A stretch of 9,369 nucleotides of DNA, from positions 1-9,369 of the forward strand of contig JACMJP010000531.1 of NCBI GenBank assembly GCA_014380545.1. Direction: 5' to 3'. Of the stretch, positions 6,211-9,369 are shown one piece after another. The DNA comes from Chitinophagales bacterium. GTDB lineage: Bacteria > Bacteroidota > Bacteroidia > Chitinophagales > BACL12. A program made the position numbers and the translations under genes. The first letter of the stretch is position 1, and the number at the start of each line of letters is the position of its first letter. The notes below the pieces were generated by a model. It did no database searches and had not been told where the DNA came from. It worked only from the letters and a program-made list of their open reading frames with translations.

Positions 6211-7635
6211 TTATTTCCCCTTCCCCTGGAAAATGATCAACAATGTATAAAACATAATTTTAAAATCAATGGCGAGGCTCATGTTTTCAATGTACAGCAG
6301 ATCGTATTTCATGCGTTCAATCATTTGCTCAACATTGCTGGCATAACCAAATTTTACCATCCCCCAGCTTGTAAGCCCGGGCTTTACTTTTTGCAGATAT
6401 TTATAAACCGGGGCAGCTTTTACTATCTGGTCAATATAATATTGCCGTTCAGGACGGGGACCTACTAAACTCATTTCTCCTTTTAAAATATTTATCATTT
6501 GCGGCAATTCATCAAAACGCCATTTTCGCATTATTTTCCCCCATGCAGTTATACGTTCATCTTTTTCGCTGCTGAGTGCGGGACCATTTTTTTCAGCATC
6601 TGTATACATGCTGCGGAATTTATAAATAGAAAATGGTTTATTGTTTTCGCCCATTCTTTCCTGTTTATATAAAATAGGCCCAGGCGAGGAGAATTTCACT
6701 TTTATTGCAATAAATACATATAGGGGAGATAAAATAAGCATCACTAAAACAGAAACGAAAATATCAATGCCCCGCTTAATGAAACGTTGCCACCTGGGCA
6801 TTAGGTCAGGATAAATTTCTATAAGTACTGCACCAAGAACGTTGCTCATTTTTACAGAGCCGCTCATAATGTCGTACATATCAGGAATTATTTTTATAAC
6901 TAATGCTTTTTTTTCTGCAACCGTATTTATTATCTCATTTAATAAATGGTGTTCGCTTGTTTCTATTGCGATAATTGCTTCATCAATATTTCTTTCTTTT
7001 AAAATAGAATCAAGCTCACCCAAATTTCCGAGCCGTGGAATAAATTTCTCCAGTGCACTGCTGTTACTTCCATTTGCATCTATGTATCCAACAAAAGCAT
7101 AGCCGAGTGATTTTTTACTGTTTGTTACTTCATGATATAAATTCAATGCACGGTAATTACTGCCAATAAGAATTGTATTATATGCAACAACACCTTTTTG
7201 CAATTGTCTTTTTGCCCGGGTGAGTACGATCATTCTTGATGTTACCGTAAGCGCAAACTGGCAAAGCAGTAATAAAAAGAATAAAGGATAATAATCTCTA
7301 TAGTTTGTAATGTAATCATCTAACAATAAACCGAAAAATAAAATGAGCACACCAATAAAAACAACAAAAAATGTTTTTGCAAATTCATATAACCGGGATT
7401 TCCGGTAGATGTCAGTATAAAATCCTGCTATTAAATAAATAAATAACCAGACGAACGGAATAAAAACAACACCGTAATAAAATTTTTCATCATTTATAAC
7501 AAATTTTTGTATATCAAATGGCAGATCTTCAATAATAAATTTGCGGTAAAAGAACAATGCGGCCCACACTATCATTGCAGTAATATAATCAAACAGCACA
7601 TAAGTAAATATCCCTATTTTCTTTTTATACCGCAT
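6211..7635 (-). CDS. Polyprenyl-phosphate sugar-1-phosphate transferase (exopolysaccharide-type)
   Basis: A 474-residue large polyprenyl glycosylphosphotransferase. It transfers a sugar phosphate from a nucleotide sugar to undecaprenyl phosphate, the first membrane step in building a surface polysaccharide. Layout: four N-terminal membrane helices (about 8-30, 53-72, 88-105, 115-137); a CoA-binding-like domain with ILIGSN at 155-160; the re-entrant helix with LSPLY near 302-306; then the catalytic domain with PGP (318-320), YKFRSM (338-343), FDELPQ (374-379, catalytic Asp375-Glu376) and GPRPER (392-397). All key motifs are present. It is last in the leftward operon, four bases after the lipoprotein gene. 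The sugar (glucose, galactose, or another) cannot be told from sequence. Its last 20 codons are echoed in decayed form at 3806-3864. Confidence 0.93.
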   Translation of the reverse strand: MRYKKKIGIFTYVLFDYITAMIVWAALFFYRKFIIEDLPFDIQKFVINDEKFYYGVVFIPFVWLFIYLIAGFYTDIYRKSRLYEFAKTFFVVFIGVLILFFGLLLDDYITNYRDYYPLFFLLLLCQFALTVTSRMIVLTRAKRQLQKGVVAYNTILIGSNYRALNLYHEVTNSKKSLGYAFVGYIDANGSNSSALEKFIPRLGNLGELDSILKERNIDEAIIAIETSEHHLLNEIINTVAEKKALVIKIIPDMYDIMSGSVKMSNVLGAVLIEIYPDLMPRWQRFIKRGIDIFVSVLVMLILSPLYVFIAIKVKFSSPGPILYKQERMGENNKPFSIYKFRSMYTDAEKNGPALSSEKDERITAWGKIMRKWRFDELPQMINILKGEMSLVGPRPERQYYIDQIVKAAPVYKYLQKVKPGLTSWGMVKFGYASNVEQMIERMKYDLLYIENMSLAIDFKIMFYTLLIIFQGKGK

Positions 7636-7639
7636 TGTT

Positions 7640-8497
7640 TCAATTCTCTGAAATTATTTTTACGTTGTCAATAGAAAGTGTTGCGCTTATTGCAGATGCG
7701 GGCCTTGCCATCCGCAGCTCTATACTGTATGTTTCAGTTTGTATAAGTCTGATTATATTACCTATATTCACATAAATTTTATTCCATGTATCTTTTGGTG
7801 TTAATGTTATTACATATTCAGGATATTGGCTGCCTAATAAATTTCCTGTAACCCACACTTCAAATTGGGTATCATTTTTATAATCCATTTCAAGATAAAC
7901 ATTACTTCCATCATCAGGTAATATGAGATCAAAGGTGCCAGCCCGGAAAAAATAATTATTACCTTCAAGTGTTGCCTGCATACTTCTGCTGCCTTCAAAT
8001 ACTTCTGCCGGATCGGTAAGTTCAACAAAAGAAGTATCGCTGTTTACAGCAGGTGAAAAAATATTTCCTGTTTCAAACCTGTCAATAATATAGGTGAGCC
8101 CAGTTGAATAATATGTTGTTGCAGGATAAATTGTATCTGTTTGCTCAGCTGATAAATGCATTGTTGTTTTATGTGAAGTATAAAAAGGATATACTTTTCC
8201 GAATACCTGTATGCCGTTATCTTTTATGCCCGGCGAAATAATAATTTCCAAATTACCTGTATCCAGAACAGGAACTAATGCGGGTAACTGAAATACACCA
8301 ATTGTTTTATTGTTTACATACACCCATCCATCCGTAATTTTTTGTGAATTAAATCCCTGGCTGCTTAGATCGCAGCTTAAAGAAAATGTATCTATATAAA
8401 TATAAGATGGAATTTGCGGCTCGCCTAAACCACAGCGATTAAATAAGAATGGTAAACAAAAAACGAGGAATAAATATTTTCTTTTTAAATGTATCAT
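7640..8497 (-). CDS. Probable envelope lipoprotein of unknown function in a surface-glycan operon
   Basis: A 285-residue protein. A charged start (HLKRK) and hydrophobic stretch 8-19 lead to Cys22, the likely lipidation site, although Arg21 before it is atypical (Ala, Gly or Ser are usual). Residues 27-36 (EPQIPSYIYI) and 54-95 (ITDGWVYVNN, then a SPGIKDNGI segment) resemble a conserved Bacteroidota lipoprotein family often found near sugar transferases. The C-terminal half (~137-285) looks like a beta-sandwich or jelly roll, with EGSRSMQATL, YLEMDYKND, DTWNKIYVNIG and LSIDNVKI, as in carbohydrate-binding folds; this is inference from pattern. Its ATG overlaps the dehydrogenase stop by four bases (ATGA), so the two are probably translationally coupled. 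It may bind or guide the glycan made by the operon. Confidence 0.75.
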   Translation of the reverse strand: MIHLKRKYLFLVFCLPFLFNRCGLGEPQIPSYIYIDTFSLSCDLSSQGFNSQKITDGWVYVNNKTIGVFQLPALVPVLDTGNLEIIISPGIKDNGIQVFGKVYPFYTSHKTTMHLSAEQTDTIYPATTYYSTGLTYIIDRFETGNIFSPAVNSDTSFVELTDPAEVFEGSRSMQATLEGNNYFFRAGTFDLILPDDGSNVYLEMDYKNDTQFEVWVTGNLLGSQYPEYVITLTPKDTWNKIYVNIGNIIRLIQTETYSIELRMARPASAISATLSIDNVKIISEN

Positions 8498-9369
8498 GAT
8501 TTATAAACTGAATTTTTTTCTATTTTATGGAGGATCATGTGTGCCACTTGCAATGCGTTAAATCCATCCGTAATTGTAACCGCTGTTTCCGTATCATTTA
8601 TAATTGCCTGCGCAAATAATTCAAGTTCCATCTTAATTGCATTCACCGGTTGGATAACGGGTGTTTCCATTTTAATTGCTTTCTTTTGAAATTTATTGCC
8701 TGTGTTAATATCAATAGTAAGCCCATCTTCCGTGCCCGTAGCATCTTTCAAGCTTAATATTTCTGTCATTTTCTCAGCGAAGTCAATACTGATATATGCA
8801 TCTTTCTGAAACAGCCGCATTTTACGCATTACCTTCATTGATATTCTTGAAGCAGTTAAATTCGCAACACAACCATTTGCAAATTCAATTCTTGCATTTG
8901 CAATATCCGGCTGATCGCTTATAACTGCAACACCACTTGCACTCACTTTTTTTATATTGCTTTTTATAAGGCTTAAAATAATATCAATATCATGTATCAT
9001 CAAATCAAGAACTACAGGAACATCCGTTCCTCTCGGATTAAAATTTGCCAGCCTGTGTGCTTCTATAAACATGGGCTGCATGCTTATATCTTTTACTGCA
9101 AGAAATGCAGGATTAAATCTTTCAACATGACCAACCTGTGCTTTTATTCCGGCTTCATGCACAAGGTTCATAATTTCTTTTGCTTCACGAACAGAATTTG
9201 CAACGGGCTTTTCAATAAAGATATGTTTCGATTTTTTAATTGCTTTTCTTGCACAATCATAATGCGATAATGTTGGTGTTACAATATCAATTGCATCCAC
9301 CGCATCAATTAGTTGATTTAATGAAAGGAATCTTTTTACATGATAAGCTTTTTCAGCATGCACAGCAGC
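8494..9369 (-). CDS. Gfo/Idh/MocA family oxidoreductase (N-terminus outside window)
   Basis: The frame is open to the window edge and gives the last 291 residues; roughly 35-40 N-terminal residues, including the GxGxxG NAD(P)-binding motif, lie beyond 9369. The GTG at 9361-9363 is an internal Val codon and not the start. Seen here: the end of the Rossmann domain (IDIVTPTLSH), EKP with the catalytic Lys54 at fragment residues 53-55, GHVERFNP (80-87), and DLMIHDID (122-129) with the family's Asp and His. The strongly conserved GHVERFNP and FNPRGTDV segments recall the GnnA-type UDP-GlcNAc 3-dehydrogenases that make amino-sugar precursors for lipid A, but a different nucleotide sugar is equally possible. 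It is the most upstream visible gene of the leftward operon. Confidence 0.9.
   Translation of the reverse strand, partial: AAVHAEKAYHVKRFLSLNQLIDAVDAIDIVTPTLSHYDCARKAIKKSKHIFIEKPVANSVREAKEIMNLVHEAGIKAQVGHVERFNPAFLAVKDISMQPMFIEAHRLANFNPRGTDVPVVLDLMIHDIDIILSLIKSNIKKVSASGVAVISDQPDIANARIEFANGCVANLTASRISMKVMRKMRLFQKDAYISIDFAEKMTEILSLKDATGTEDGLTIDINTGNKFQKKAIKMETPVIQPVNAIKMELELFAQAIINDTETAVTITDGFNALQVAHMILHKIEKNSVYKS

Noticed and set aside
6842..7102. 86-residue + strand frame inside the sugar transferase gene
   Set aside because: It is fully contained in a well-supported gene on the other strand and its product resembles no protein family.

Overview
The window looks like chromosomal DNA from an AT-rich member of the Bacteroidota, possibly Chitinophagales or a relative (the family-level guess is inference). 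Evidence: two proteins end in type IX secretion (T9SS) type A sorting domains with the IYPNP motif, one carries a GEVED-like motif, strong Shine-Dalgarno sites are scarce, and the polysaccharide genes are of a Bacteroidota type. No rRNA, tRNA, CRISPR array, transposase or integrase is visible. Almost all of the window is coding and no gene-free stretch exceeds about 150 bp.

Left part (1-2913, + strand): the C-terminus of a secreted GEVED/T9SS protein ends at a strong intrinsic terminator. Next comes a small probable lipoprotein with an unusual CX4CH haem motif, then a secreted protein of seven delta-60 repeats (a plausible seven-bladed propeller), Ig-like modules and a T9SS sorting domain. 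These are envelope or extracellular proteins.

Middle part (2979-6198): a PhzF-fold protein in which the known catalytic positions are all replaced (likely pseudoenzyme) converges on a FAD oxidoreductase with a C-terminal Rieske [2Fe-2S] domain. Divergent from the latter is a four-helix membrane protein built from two similar halves, each with one intramembrane histidine, followed by a 54-residue, highly charged small protein that is easy to miss.

Right part (6211-9369, - strand): a tight operon runs leftward from the window edge. It holds a Gfo/Idh/MocA dehydrogenase (cut at its N-terminus), a probable envelope lipoprotein and a polyprenyl-phosphate sugar-1-phosphate transferase, joined by a 4-bp overlap and a 4-bp gap. 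This looks like nucleotide-sugar modification plus initiation of a surface glycan.

The least expected signal is in the intergenic DNA at 3806-3864. It resembles the last ~20 codons of the sugar transferase gene at 6211, on the same strand, including the stop codon, with 24 of 26 bases identical in the core. The Rieske gene, the membrane protein and the small gene thus lie between an intact 3' end and a decayed copy of it, which suggests a past duplication or recombination that placed this cassette.
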